Assembly (NCBI RefSeq): GCF_000973105.1
Contig: NC_015844.1
Location: forward strand, 4,708,501 to 4,772,500
Direction of reading: 5' to 3'
DNA: 64,000 nt
DNA from: Zobellia galactanivorans
Lineage (GTDB): Bacteria > Bacteroidota > Bacteroidia > Flavobacteriales > Flavobacteriaceae
The position numbers were made by a program, and so were the translations under genes. Positions within the stretch are counted from its first letter, which is position 1, and each line of letters opens with the position of its first letter. Positions 43,039-52,534 of this stretch are shown here, in pieces. The notes beneath the pieces were generated by a model, which saw only the letters and a list, made by a program, of their open reading frames with translations, made no database searches and was not told where the DNA came from.

Positions 43039-45537
43039 TTAACCTTCCATTTCATCTTCTCCACCACCGTTCTCATTTCCACCTCTACCATTTTTACGGT
43101 CTCGGTCTTTAGACTGGTTGATCCTATACCTGAAAGAGAGGTTTATTGATCTGGGCCTAAACTGGAATTCGCTTCTAGAGGTAAAGTCGTCGGAAACGGT
43201 GTAAGATTGTCTTTTCCTTGAATTCAAAAGGTCACTTACATTTAGCGATACGGTGCCTTTATCTTTCATAATGTCTTTGCTGAACGCCAAGTTTAAAGAC
43301 AGCATACCCTTGGTCTCCGTCTGTGAATTTTGACGTGGCCCCATATAAAAGGCATTGGTTTGCCATTCTATTTTCTCGGGCAGACTTACTTTTGAGCTGA
43401 AACGGGCAAACCAACTTGTGTTATCCGTTCCATAATCCGTTCCGTTATGTTCCCCTTCACTTGAAAATTGGAAGAAGTTGACACTACCATTTAAACGCAA
43501 CCATTTTTTTGGATTGTACAGCACACCGGCTTCGGCGCCTATTCTTTCGTTTGAGGATAAATTAATGGGTAAAGACCTAATGATTCGTACACTGTCCGTT
43601 GTGGTCTGCCCAGTGGCTTCCTGAATGTACTCAAATGAATTGGTCTCACGCTTATAATAAACCGAGGAAGTAAGTGTAAGCTTGTCCCAACGCTTTAGGT
43701 AGCCTAGATCAAACGAATTTGAATAGGCTGGGTCCAAATCTGGATTTCCCTGAAAAATATTGGCTCTACTGGCCCTAGATGGAAAGGGATTTATAAAACG
43801 CCCTCTAGGTCTATTGATCCTTCTATTGTAACCTAAAGAAATGTTTTCCATCTCCCCAATTTCAAATATAAGGTTGAGGGTAGGGAAGAGGCCTAAGTAG
43901 TTTTTATCAAAATTTAAATCGACATCTTCTCCTAAGGCATCCTCAATGGCAGATGTATCAAAATCTGAGGTGACCTCTCCTTTTAGTTGTGTGTTTTCCA
44001 ATCGTAACCCGGCCAAGAAAGAAAATTTACCGAATTTATTACCGTATTGGGTGTACAGGGCATTTACATTTTCTTGGTAAGTGAATTTATTGGTCAAATC
44101 TTCATTTGTAACAAATTGATTGGTAGACCTGTTTAACGAGTCAAGTTTATAATCTGTAATCTCTCTTTCAAAAGTACCCCTATAGCCTACTTCAAACTGG
44201 GCGTCTCCCATGGGGAGCACGTAATCGGCCTGTACGAGATATTCGTCGTCAATTTCATTCTGATAGATACTTTCAAGCGTGTTTAAACTTGTGTTAGGAA
44301 AGGTGTTGTTGTCATCAATGGTAGAATTCTCTACTTCGTCACCATTGGAATACTGTAAATCTGCTGTGAGCTTTTGGCCATCGTCATCGATATTGTTCAC
44401 ATAATTTAATGAGAACTGGTAGTTCTCTTCATCTTCAAGTTCTATTTCCTCCCTGAAACTTTTTCTCGTTAAAAGTCCGCTCTCAAAATAGTCACTATAA
44501 TTTTCGGTTAGGTCGTCCCCATCTTGAAAACGCATAAAGAAACTTCCTGTAAGCGAGGACTTTTCATTAAAGAAATATTCAACGCCAAAATTATTGTTGA
44601 AACCTTTGCCCGAGCGGGTATAATCGCGGTTTTCGTTAATTTGATCGTATTGGCCGTCGTTGTACGAGTTTTCATAAAAGGCATGACCAGGCGATTCATT
44701 ATATCTGTAGCCCAAGGTATTGAAAACATTGAATTTATTTGTTCTTAAATTGGCATTGACCGACATGCTGCTTTGTGAAGGGTATCCTATGTTTACGCTT
44801 ACCGAACCGTTAAAACCTAGGGTTTTTTCCCGCTTTAAAACAATGTTCAAGATACCGGCGGTACCCTCTGCATCATACCTCGCCGAGGGACTTGTTATGA
44901 CCTCTACCTTTTCTATGGCATCGGCGGGCAGTTCCCTTAGGGCGTCCGTAGAACCAAAACCGGCCAAGGCCGAAGGTTTCCCATTGATAAGGATTCTTAC
45001 GTTTTCATTCCCCCGTAAACTAATGGCTCCTTCCACGTCTACATTTACCGAAGGAACATTGTTGAGGGCGTCGCTAATGGTCGCCCCACTAGTGGTAAGG
45101 TCTTTACCTATATTGTAGATTTTTTTGTCGAGGCGGACTTCAACGGTGGTTTTTTCGCCGACCACTTCTACGCCTTCCAATTGTGCCACGTCAAGGGCCA
45201 ATTTTACCGTACCCAAATCGGTAGATTCGTTTAGGAGTTGGTTAGGTAGTTTGTAAGTTTTATAGGAGATATATTCAACACTGATGTTGTATTTTCCGGG
45301 AAGGGTCTCAACAGAGAATTTACCGTCGATATCAGTGATGCCCCCCGTAACTTTTTCAGGGTTATCGACGCTTTGAAGTACTAAAGTAGCGTATTCAAGT
45401 GGATCGCCATTGTCTTTGTCCAATACCGTTCCGGTGATTTTTATGGGCTGCCGTTCTTGACCTTGGGGCCGCTGTGGCCGTTGTGCGAATGCGTTTATCG
45501 ATAACAGTAACAGGGTGATCAAGAAGGTTTTTCTCAT
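43039..45537 (-). CDS. TonB-dependent outer-membrane receptor family protein
   Basis: 832 residues: signal peptide (TLLLLSINAFAQ), a carboxypeptidase-regulatory-like domain (about 30-115, ITGTVLDKDNGDPLEYATLV), a plug (TTSGATISDALNNVPSVNVD near 150, then GAISLRGNENVRILINGKPS) and a large beta-barrel of the OMP_b-brl_3 type. The C-terminus carries a polar tail rich in Gly, Glu and Asn after the last strand. Such receptors import ligands or act in surface assembly; the ligand is unknown. The upstream gene ends 1 bp before its ATG. Confidence 0.9.
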   Translation of the reverse strand: MRKTFLITLLLLSINAFAQRPQRPQGQERQPIKITGTVLDKDNGDPLEYATLVLQSVDNPEKVTGGITDIDGKFSVETLPGKYNISVEYISYKTYKLPNQLLNESTDLGTVKLALDVAQLEGVEVVGEKTTVEVRLDKKIYNIGKDLTTSGATISDALNNVPSVNVDVEGAISLRGNENVRILINGKPSALAGFGSTDALRELPADAIEKVEVITSPSARYDAEGTAGILNIVLKREKTLGFNGSVSVNIGYPSQSSMSVNANLRTNKFNVFNTLGYRYNESPGHAFYENSYNDGQYDQINENRDYTRSGKGFNNNFGVEYFFNEKSSLTGSFFMRFQDGDDLTENYSDYFESGLLTRKSFREEIELEDEENYQFSLNYVNNIDDDGQKLTADLQYSNGDEVENSTIDDNNTFPNTSLNTLESIYQNEIDDEYLVQADYVLPMGDAQFEVGYRGTFEREITDYKLDSLNRSTNQFVTNEDLTNKFTYQENVNALYTQYGNKFGKFSFLAGLRLENTQLKGEVTSDFDTSAIEDALGEDVDLNFDKNYLGLFPTLNLIFEIGEMENISLGYNRRINRPRGRFINPFPSRASRANIFQGNPDLDPAYSNSFDLGYLKRWDKLTLTSSVYYKRETNSFEYIQEATGQTTTDSVRIIRSLPINLSSNERIGAEAGVLYNPKKWLRLNGSVNFFQFSSEGEHNGTDYGTDNTSWFARFSSKVSLPEKIEWQTNAFYMGPRQNSQTETKGMLSLNLAFSKDIMKDKGTVSLNVSDLLNSRKRQSYTVSDDFTSRSEFQFRPRSINLSFRYRINQSKDRDRKNGRGGNENGGGEDEMEG

Positions 45538-45538
45538 G

Positions 45539-46042
45539 TCAGTCTTTAGATTTTTTTTTCTTTCGTTTTTTCTCCCGTTTCTTTTCCTTTTGTGTCTTTT
45601 GAAGTCCCTTTTTCTGCATTTCTACAAAAGCCTCATATTTTTCAATGGGCAAACCGGCCTTCAGTTCTTCGTCTTGGGCCTTGGTGATTTTTTCCATACC
45701 CTCGCGCATTTGCTCGGGACTTAGCTCAAGAATCTGCATTTCAATTCGTTTTTGCAGATACTTTTTCAATACGGAACTCATTACGGCCGATTCAAATTCG
45801 TTTAGCTCCAAGGCTTGGGCTATACCGGGCATTTCGTCATTAACGATTTGCTCGGCAGTTTTGGGCTCGGGGGCTTTTGGTGTTTCCTGAACTTGAGGGA
45901 TGGCACTTCGTTGCCTTCCATAACCATAACCTCCGCCACCATAGCCGTATCCACCGCCACCATAACCGTATTGGGCCACTAGCTCGGGACTTGTAAACAA
46001 TAGAACAAAAAGTAAAATAACGTATGGGATATTGTTTTTCAT
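45539..46042 (-). CDS. secreted Gly/Tyr-rich, Lys-tailed protein of unknown function
   Basis: A 167-residue protein with a signal peptide (VILLFVLLFTSPELVAQ), a Gly/Tyr tandem repeat (YGYGGGG units, about 24-42), a helical middle (about 65-140) with LSPEQMREGMEKITKAQDEE, reminiscent of Spy/CpxP-like periplasmic helices, and a very basic end (KKREKKRKKKKSKD). It is translated with the TonB receptor (TGA-C-ATG junction). The function is not recognised; a periplasmic partner of the receptor is plausible. Confidence 0.8.
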   Translation of the reverse strand: MKNNIPYVILLFVLLFTSPELVAQYGYGGGGYGYGGGGYGYGRQRSAIPQVQETPKAPEPKTAEQIVNDEMPGIAQALELNEFESAVMSSVLKKYLQKRIEMQILELSPEQMREGMEKITKAQDEELKAGLPIEKYEAFVEMQKKGLQKTQKEKKREKKRKKKKSKD

Positions 46043-46170
46043 GACGATATCAGGGTGTAAGATTATATTTTTATAGAATGGTTTAACCTTGCTTTGGTTA
46101 AAGCTTTGTTAAAATAATAACGCAACAAATGTACCAAATTCTTAAGGGTGAAAATATACTAAAAAATAAT

Positions 46171-46205
46171 GTAGGCATCCACTTGATTTCTAGTGAAATA
46201 CCTAC
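46171..46205 (-). terminator. terminator after the ArsC-like gene
   Basis: GTAGG and CCTAC close a hairpin with inner CACT/AGTG pairing; on the minus strand it runs into ATTATTTTTT. The opposite side is also T-rich. Confidence 0.6.
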
Positions 46206-46234
46206 TTTTTATTTTTTAGGAAAGAACGATATTC

Positions 46235-46576
46235 TTAAAGGATATCTTCCACCAATTTTGGAGGGCGGCCGATTACCGCTTTCCCGCCGTTCACTACTAT
46301 GGGGCGTTCTATGAGTTTAGGGTGAAGGATCATGGCATCTAGAATTTCTTCTTGCGACAAAAGCTTGCCCCTATAGTTCTCCTTCCAAATAGCCTCATTT
46401 TTTCTGACCAACATTTCCGGGGTGATACCGAGGCAATCCAATACTTTGCGAAGCTCTTCCTTGCTGGGTACGTCCTCCAAGTATTTTATGACCTCAAATT
46501 CCTTGCCCGATTGTTCGAGTATATGTAGTCCTTCTCGTGATTTTTGGCATCTAGGGTTGTGATATATCTTTATCAT
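46235..46576 (-). CDS. ArsC/Spx-family reductase-like protein
   Basis: A 113-residue thioredoxin-fold protein. The active site reads YHNPRCQKSREGL, with the single Cys of glutaredoxin-type arsenate reductases (CxxS), and later IERPIVVNGGKAVIGRPP, with the Arg that contacts arsenate. No arsenite pump or ArsR is nearby, so the physiological substrate is uncertain; many family members are general redox proteins. It follows prfB on the same strand by 35 bp. Confidence 0.87.
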   Translation of the reverse strand: MIKIYHNPRCQKSREGLHILEQSGKEFEVIKYLEDVPSKEELRKVLDCLGITPEMLVRKNEAIWKENYRGKLLSQEEILDAMILHPKLIERPIVVNGGKAVIGRPPKLVEDIL

Positions 46577-46611
46577 CGTAATACTATCTTATAGCTAATT
46601 TGTTGTTGTAA

Positions 46612-47713
46612 TCAATCTTCTTCTTTTTGGCCCATCATCATAAGGTAAGCTTTTAGAAAAGCATCGATATCTCCGTCCATTACGGCATCGACATTACCTG
46701 TTTCTTGACCGGTACGCACATCCTTAATAAGCTTGTAAGGATGCATTACATAGTTGCGTATTTGCGACCCCCATTCAATTTTCATTTTAGAGGATTCGAT
46801 TTCTTGTCGTGCCTCCATTTTCTTCCGAAGTTCGATTTCGTAGAGTTGCGACTTCAACATTTTCATGGCCGTAGCCCTGTTGTCGTGCTGACTCCTTGAA
46901 TCTGAGCAAGAAATCTGTATGCCCGTAGGATGGTGCACCAGTTGTACCTTGGTTTCCACCTTGTTTACGTTCTGACCACCGGCCCCACTAGACCGTGCGG
47001 TGGTAATGGTTATATCTGCAGGGTTTACGTCAATTTCAATACTGTCGTCCACTAAGGGGTATACGTATACCGAAGCAAATGAGGTGTGCCGTTTGGCATT
47101 GCTGTCGAAAGGGGAGATACGCACTAATCGGTGCACCCCGTTTTCGCCTTTTAACCATCCGAACGCAAAGTCACCTTCTATCTCTAGGGTTACGGTCTTT
47201 ATACCCGCAACATCCCCTTCTTGATAATTGAGCTCCTTTATTTTGTATTTGTTCTTTTCGGCCCACATCATATACATACGCATGAGCATAGAGGCCCAAT
47301 CGCAACTTTCGGTACCACCGGCACCGGCCGTAATCTGCAGAACAGCCGAAAGTTCATCACCTTCCTCCGAAAGCATGTTTTTGAACTCGAGCTTCTCTAA
47401 CTGGTTAATGGCCTTTTCGTACTGGGCGGCAACCTCGGTTTCAGTGACTTCCCCTTCCTGAAAAAATTCCATCAAAATTTCTAAGTCGTCAACCAGTGTT
47501 TTGGCGGTATTGTAATCATCCACCCACTGCTTTTTAGACTGTATGAACTTCATATGGGCTTGGGCTTCCTGGGGATTGTCCCAGAAATCCGGAGCCAAGG
47601 TCTTCTCTTGTTCGTTTTCTATTTCAATAAGCTTGGCATCGACGTCAAAGATACCTCCTTAACGCACCAAGGCGATCTTGAAGACCCTTAAACAGGTCCG
47701 TAGTAATTGTCAT
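46612..47713 (-). CDS. prfB: peptide chain release factor 2 with programmed +1 frameshift
   Basis: Two frames are joined: 47713-47648 (22 codons, [15 protein letters not shown]...) and 47646-46612 (344 residues), skipping base 47647. The shift site reads AGG-AGG-TAT-CTT-TGA-C, the classic RF2 autoregulation signal: low RF2 lets the ribosome slip at the in-frame UGA (47647-47645). The product of 366 residues has the SPF stop-codon motif (VRISPFDSN) and the catalytic GGQ ([11 protein letters not shown]). It releases peptides at UGA and UAA. The frame starting at 47598 lacks the true N-terminus. Confidence 0.97.
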
Positions 47714-47730
47714 TGTATTTTATTTTCATA

Positions 47731-47738
47731 CAAAAATA
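47731..47738 (-). promoter_or_regulatory. prfB -7 box (TATTTTTG)
   Basis: On the minus strand TATTTTTG ends 17 nt before the prfB ATG, matching TAnnTTTG. No clear -33 element. Confidence 0.45.
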
Positions 47739-47850
47739 CTACTCTTTTTTATCTATTCTGCAGTAAATTTTCGAATGTTTATGATAGGGGACAAACACGG
47801 GTTTGTTGATCGGCCAATGCCCTGCACTCAGGTTTTTTATACTGAAATCC

Positions 47851-48708
47851 TTATTGTTGGTCTTGGCTGTTCACCTGAACGGAATGAACGGTTTGGTTCT
47901 TTCCCGAGGTGTATACAACACCCTTTAACGGAGAGCAATCTGAGTAGTCTTTGCCGTGCGCAACCTTAATGTGATCGGTTGCTGCCAAAATATTATTGGT
48001 AGGGTCAAAACCGATCCAGCCGGCATAGGGGATATAGGCTTCTGCCCATGCGTGCATTTGTGAATCCCCAAAATAACCGTTTCCTTGATGTAGATAACCC
48101 GAAACATATCGGGCAGGAATACCGTTTGTCCTTGCTAAAGCACAAAACAAATGGGTAAAATCTTGACAAACCCCTTGACGGATATCCAATACTTCATCTA
48201 ATGTGGTGTGTACATCTGTTGCCGTAGTGTTAAATTGAATATAGCGGTAAGTATAACTATTAAGGGCCATTAGGTTGTCGAAAATAGAATTGCCCCAATC
48301 AAATTCGAACAAAATGTTTTTAGTGTAGGGAATATGAGTGTAAGGGGTTGTTTTTAGGAAGGCCTCGTAATCGACTCTAAAATTTAGCCCCTGAATTTTT
48401 TCAATCGACTTTGATTTATCGGCTTCAGGTGTAAAATCGAAGGGGTTGATTTCTTTTTTTATTAGTCTGAATCGGGCTTCAAAGGCAATTTGTTCAAACT
48501 TTTGTTTCATATGGACACGTATGGTCTTAAAGCCATATCCGTTTATGGAAAATTCAAATTTGGGGCCGATAGAAGAATCAAAGTCGATTCCGATGAATTG
48601 CTGTGATTCATTTTCTTCCGGGATGACCAAAAATTGCCAATAGGCCTCATGTACCGATTCTTCATAGGTGTTTTGGGCTTTATAGGTAATAAAATATTCT
48701 AATGGCAT
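47851..48708 (-). CDS. transglutaminase-like cysteine protease domain protein
   Basis: A 285-residue protein with a bacterial transglutaminase N-terminal region and a catalytic core whose triad is visible: Cys in RQGVCQDFTHLFCALA, His in DSQMHAWAEAYI, Asp in IGFDPTNN. No signal peptide, so cytoplasmic. In bacteria this family is found with alpha-E and circularly permuted ATP-grasp proteins, as here, and is thought to process or trim peptides made by the ATP-grasp partner. Last gene of the triad. Confidence 0.92.
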   Translation of the reverse strand: MPLEYFITYKAQNTYEESVHEAYWQFLVIPEENESQQFIGIDFDSSIGPKFEFSINGYGFKTIRVHMKQKFEQIAFEARFRLIKKEINPFDFTPEADKSKSIEKIQGLNFRVDYEAFLKTTPYTHIPYTKNILFEFDWGNSIFDNLMALNSYTYRYIQFNTTATDVHTTLDEVLDIRQGVCQDFTHLFCALARTNGIPARYVSGYLHQGNGYFGDSQMHAWAEAYIPYAGWIGFDPTNNILAATDHIKVAHGKDYSDCSPLKGVVYTSGKNQTVHSVQVNSQDQQ

Positions 48709-48779
48709 ATAAATTTGGTTAAACTAGTTAAGGGTACTGTTTATGTTCGGTCTTGATATGAGTTGAGCGGGGGTGGGAA

Positions 48780-49727
48780 TCAGTAGCTAAAAAATTCTTC
48801 TTCCATTTTTTGACTTATTTCATAAAGACTGTCCAAGGTATTGTCAATGACCGATTGAATGTCTTTTTCTATTTCTATTATACATTTAAACTCATATTCC
48901 GCCTTTACCTTGGCAACTAAAAAAGCTGTAGAGTCACGATCTATTTTTTTATTGGGGTCTAAAATTTGCATATGTTTAAACACTTGGTTTAAACTGTTCA
49001 TAATTGACCGGGGGCAATCGGGGTTGAGGATCAAAAATTCCAAAGTAGATATACTGCTCGGGGTTTTTTTGTAGTACCGGCGCATCATATCATAAGACTC
49101 CGTACATTTCAAAAGGGTAGTCCACTCAAAACTATTTTTAAATTTGTCCCCATAGCTGCCCTGTGCCTTTAGTGCGTCGTTGCTCTTGGCATTGATGATA
49201 CGTATAATTTGTGTGGCCCGCTCGATATTGGCGCCCATCATGATTATGGCGTAAATCTCATCGTGCATGAGCGTACTTCTTACCTTTCCCCTCAATATAG
49301 CGGACATCTCTGTAACGTTAAGGGTGAAGTCGTGAAGCCCATTTTTTGTATAGACCTTAGGGTCGTATTTTGAGATGAAGTGGTAAAACTTATTGATAGA
49401 TTCGTATAGCTCAGTGGAAATGAGGTCTCGGGCACTATTGGCATTTTCCCGTACGCTTCTCACGTTATTTATAATGGAAGAAGGATAATTCGGGTCCAAC
49501 CCTATCTTATACAGCACTTTTTCTTCACTGTGTACGATGGATTCGTCCTCTATGGGGTCACCTATCATATTGAGCATGGAACGTAAGACGAATTGCCGTG
49601 ATTGCGAAAGTTGGTTAGGGGCATCCAGGGATGAAAAATAGTTGACCCGAAGATACCGGGCAATGTGCTCTGAACGTTCAATATAGCGTCCCATCCAGAA
49701 AAGGTTATTGGCGACTCGTGCTAGCAT
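48780..49727 (-). CDS. alpha-E domain protein
   Basis: A 315-residue all-helical protein starting MLARVANNLFWMGRYIERSE, the alpha-E signature; later TQIIRIINAKSNDAL and FLILNPDCPRSIMNSLNQV fit the family. No enzymatic residues are established; it is always linked to ATP-grasp or transglutaminase partners. A TTG at 49733 is in frame but the ATG at 49727 starts the conserved region. Middle gene of the triad, 74 bp after the ATP-grasp gene. Confidence 0.92.
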   Translation of the reverse strand: MLARVANNLFWMGRYIERSEHIARYLRVNYFSSLDAPNQLSQSRQFVLRSMLNMIGDPIEDESIVHSEEKVLYKIGLDPNYPSSIINNVRSVRENANSARDLISTELYESINKFYHFISKYDPKVYTKNGLHDFTLNVTEMSAILRGKVRSTLMHDEIYAIIMMGANIERATQIIRIINAKSNDALKAQGSYGDKFKNSFEWTTLLKCTESYDMMRRYYKKTPSSISTLEFLILNPDCPRSIMNSLNQVFKHMQILDPNKKIDRDSTAFLVAKVKAEYEFKCIIEIEKDIQSVIDNTLDSLYEISQKMEEEFFSY

Positions 49728-49801
49728 AGGCAATTTTTAAATATTAGTCCGTATTAGGGTTGTGAACCTTGTGTTCGAGTAAATTTTTTATTGCGTTCCC
49801 A

Positions 49802-51265
49802 TTAAGTTTTTAAAACCCAAGTGTCTTTGGATCCCCCACCCTGTGATGAGTTGACGATCAAGTTGCCCCTTTTTAAGGCTACTCGGGTCAAGCCTCCTTT
49901 CAGGACGAATTCCTTGTCCTTTCCCAAAACCGTAAACGTTCTTAAGTCTACATGCCGTTGTTCAAAAGATTCGGTTTTATCGATATAAGTAGGGTGAACC
50001 GAAAGAGACATAATAGGTTGTGCTACATACTTTCTTGGATTTAAAAGAATTTCCGCCTTGACGACTTCTATTTCCTTTTTGCTAAGTCGGTTTCCAATAG
50101 AGATACCATAACCACCGGCTTCGTCCACTGGTTTTATAACTAGGTTTTCTATATGTTCCAAAACGTACTTTAATTCTTTGGGTCTACTGCAATGGTAGGT
50201 GTGCACATTGTTGAGAATAGGTTCTTCGTTTAGGTAATACCTTATAATTTCAGGCATATAGGTGTATACCGCCTTGTCATCGGCAACACCGGTCCCCGGG
50301 GCATTGGCCAAAGTTACATTGCCTTTTTTGTAAGCGGCAAATAGGCCCGGTACGCCTAGGGAAGAATCAGGCTTGAACTCTAATGGATCGATAAAGGCAT
50401 CGTCGATTCTTCGGTATATTACATCTACTTTTTGTGGTCCTTGAATGGTCTTCATATAAACAAAGTCGTTTTCCACAAATAAATCCCTGCCTTCTACCAG
50501 TTCAACTCCCATGGTTTTTGCCAAATAAGAATGCTCATAAAAGGCTGAGTTGAACATGCCTGGAGTAATGACCACAACATTAGGGACGTCTACACCTTTT
50601 GGCTTAACCGTTTCAAGCAAGTCCAAGAGATTTTCGGCGTAATTGGTAACCGAATAGGTTTTGTAATGATTAAAAACTCCAAAGAGGGCCCGCTTTAGGG
50701 CGGTGCGGTTACAGATAACATAACTTACCCCACTTGGACATCTTATATTGTCTTCAAGCACGTAATATTGTCCATCGGTATGTTTAATGATATCGGTGCC
50801 GGAAATATGGTTATAGATTCCACCAGGCGGGTCGACCTTATTCATTTGATCCAAGTAGTTGGCGGACGAGCTTATCAACTCCATGGGGACTATACCCTGT
50901 TTTATTATTTTTTTGTCATGGTAAATATCCCATAGAAACAGGTTTAGCGCCCTGCTTCGCTGTATGGCTCCCGATTCGATAATGTTCCATTCTTCGGGAG
51001 GGATTATTCGTGGGAAAAGGTCAAAAGGAAAAATTTTTTCCTCTGTTTTCTTTTTATCATATACCTGAAACGTGATGCCCTGGTTAAAGAATGATGATTT
51101 TGCCTTTTCATTTAGATTGACATAATCCTTTATGGAATGCTCTCCATAGAGGTTGAACAGTTTGGAGTAGACATCCTTCACTTGCCCTTTTTTATCAAAG
51201 ATTTCATCAAACAGGACAGGGTTTCTTTTGTAGGAAGAAAAAATCTGATTTTCGAGATTTACCAT
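49802..51265 (-). CDS. circularly permuted type 2 ATP-grasp protein
   Basis: A 487-residue protein with the permuted ATP-grasp order. Seen: GGIYNHISGTDIIKHTDGQY then VLEDNIRCPSGVSYVICNR, a metal/ATP region DVIYRRIDDAF, NAPGTGVADDKAVYTYMP, and NLVIKPVDEAGGYGISIG with the ATP-binding Lys. Family proteins are predicted peptide/amide ligases. First gene of the triad with the alpha-E and transglutaminase genes. A hairpin directly abuts its ATG. Confidence 0.92.
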   Translation of the reverse strand: MVNLENQIFSSYKRNPVLFDEIFDKKGQVKDVYSKLFNLYGEHSIKDYVNLNEKAKSSFFNQGITFQVYDKKKTEEKIFPFDLFPRIIPPEEWNIIESGAIQRSRALNLFLWDIYHDKKIIKQGIVPMELISSSANYLDQMNKVDPPGGIYNHISGTDIIKHTDGQYYVLEDNIRCPSGVSYVICNRTALKRALFGVFNHYKTYSVTNYAENLLDLLETVKPKGVDVPNVVVITPGMFNSAFYEHSYLAKTMGVELVEGRDLFVENDFVYMKTIQGPQKVDVIYRRIDDAFIDPLEFKPDSSLGVPGLFAAYKKGNVTLANAPGTGVADDKAVYTYMPEIIRYYLNEEPILNNVHTYHCSRPKELKYVLEHIENLVIKPVDEAGGYGISIGNRLSKKEIEVVKAEILLNPRKYVAQPIMSLSVHPTYIDKTESFEQRHVDLRTFTVLGKDKEFVLKGGLTRVALKRGNLIVNSSQGGGSKDTWVLKT

Positions 51266-51283
51266 AGTACATTTGTTTGTACT
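51266..51283 (-). promoter_or_regulatory. hairpin or operator abutting the ATP-grasp start codon
   Basis: AGTACA (51266-51271) and TGTACT (51278-51283) form a perfect 6-bp inverted repeat with a 6-nt spacer ending exactly at the ATG of the minus-strand gene. It could hide the start codon in RNA or bind a dimeric regulator. Confidence 0.4.
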
Positions 51284-51510
51284 TAAGATACTCGTTTTTA
51301 AGCTCTTTACAGCAAATAATAATGTAATTATTGAAATGGTAAATTAGTATTCAAGCAATAATAAAGGGACTTTTTTATTGTATTTTGTACGAAAAAGAAA
51401 CAATTTCCTTCGTTTTTGTCAAATTTGGCTACATTTGGCGCGCTCTATTTTTAAGGATATTGAGCTAAATGCACGAATGCTTTTTATAAGTAATTTATTA
51501 TACAATTAGT

Positions 51511-52533
51511 ATGCAGATCAACCTAATCAGTGATACCGTAACCAAGCCCACCCCGGAAATGTTAGATGCCATGATGTCTGCCCAAGTGGGCGATGATGTG
51601 TTTAAAGACGATCCTACCGTGAACGCTCTTGAGGAAAAAGTGGCCCAAATGTTCGGGAAGGAAGCGGCCTTGTTTTTCCCATCGGGAACAATGGCCAATC
51701 AGACCGCTATAAAGCTACATACCCAACCGGGAGAACAGTTGATATGTGATAAATATGCCCATGTCTATAATTATGAAGGGGGAGGAGTCAGTTTTAATAG
51801 TGGAGTCTCGTGCCGGCTGATCGATGGACATAGGGGGATGCTTACCTCCGATCAAGTTGAAGCAGCGATTAATCCGCCGGATTTCTATCACAGTCCGCTG
51901 ACCTCATTGGTGTGTATTGAAAATACGACCAACAAAGGAGGTGGAGCCTGCTGGGACATCAAGGAATTAAAAAAAATCAAGGAAGTCTGCATAGAACACA
52001 ACTTGAGCTATCATTTAGACGGTGCCCGTTTATGGAATGCCATGGTACAGAAAAATGAAAGTCCTTTAGCTTATGGGGAATTATTTGATACCATTAGTGT
52101 CTGCCTGAGCAAGGGACTGGGCTGCCCGGTAGGTTCTGTCGTTGTAGGAAGCAAGGCGCAAATGGACCAAGCACTTCGTATTCGAAAGATCTTCGGAGGA
52201 GGCATGCGCCAGGCGGGGTATTTGGCCGCTGCGGGTATTTATGCGCTCGACCACCATGTGGAGCGACTGGCAGAAGATCATAGCAAGGCCCGTGAAATAG
52301 GAGAGGAGCTACAGGGCTTATCTTATATTAAGAGGGTTGAGCCCATTGAAACCAACATCATTATTTTTGAAATCGATGAAAATGTCCTCAAAGCGGATGC
52401 TTTTTTGGGAAAACTCAAGGAAAATGGGGTACATATTATAGGTATGGGACAAGGAAAACTTCGCATTGTCACCCATTTGGATTACACCGATACCATGCAC
52501 GATAAATTCATCGATATTCTAAGAAGCCTTTAG
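51511..52533 (+). CDS. low-specificity threonine aldolase (PLP)
   Basis: A 340-residue fold-type I PLP aldolase. It begins [19 protein letters not shown] with the family's [14 protein letters not shown], has [13 protein letters not shown] and [10 protein letters not shown], and the Schiff-base Lys in [15 protein letters not shown]. It splits L-threonine or L-allo-threonine to glycine and acetaldehyde, and may act on other beta-hydroxy amino acids. A TACATTTG box lies at 51430-51437. It is convergent with, and 1 bp from, the DUF1508 gene. Confidence 0.93.
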   Translation: MQINLISDTVTKPTPEMLDAMMSAQVGDDVFKDDPTVNALEEKVAQMFGKEAALFFPSGTMANQTAIKLHTQPGEQLICDKYAHVYNYEGGGVSFNSGVSCRLIDGHRGMLTSDQVEAAINPPDFYHSPLTSLVCIENTTNKGGGACWDIKELKKIKEVCIEHNLSYHLDGARLWNAMVQKNESPLAYGELFDTISVCLSKGLGCPVGSVVVGSKAQMDQALRIRKIFGGGMRQAGYLAAAGIYALDHHVERLAEDHSKAREIGEELQGLSYIKRVEPIETNIIIFEIDENVLKADAFLGKLKENGVHIIGMGQGKLRIVTHLDYTDTMHDKFIDILRSL

Positions 52534-52534
52534 A

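Noticed and set aside
45900-45975. Tandem repeat of CRISPR type
   Set aside because: It is the coding repeat for YGYGGGG units in the secreted protein; there are no spacers.
46129-46314. A 61-residue plus-strand frame near the ArsC-like gene
   Set aside because: It overlaps the ArsC-like gene and its terminator, and has no promoter or family match.
46612-47598. Release factor 2 starting at 47598 as a 328-residue protein
   Set aside because: The true N-terminus lies upstream and is reached by the programmed +1 frameshift; the 328-residue frame lacks it.
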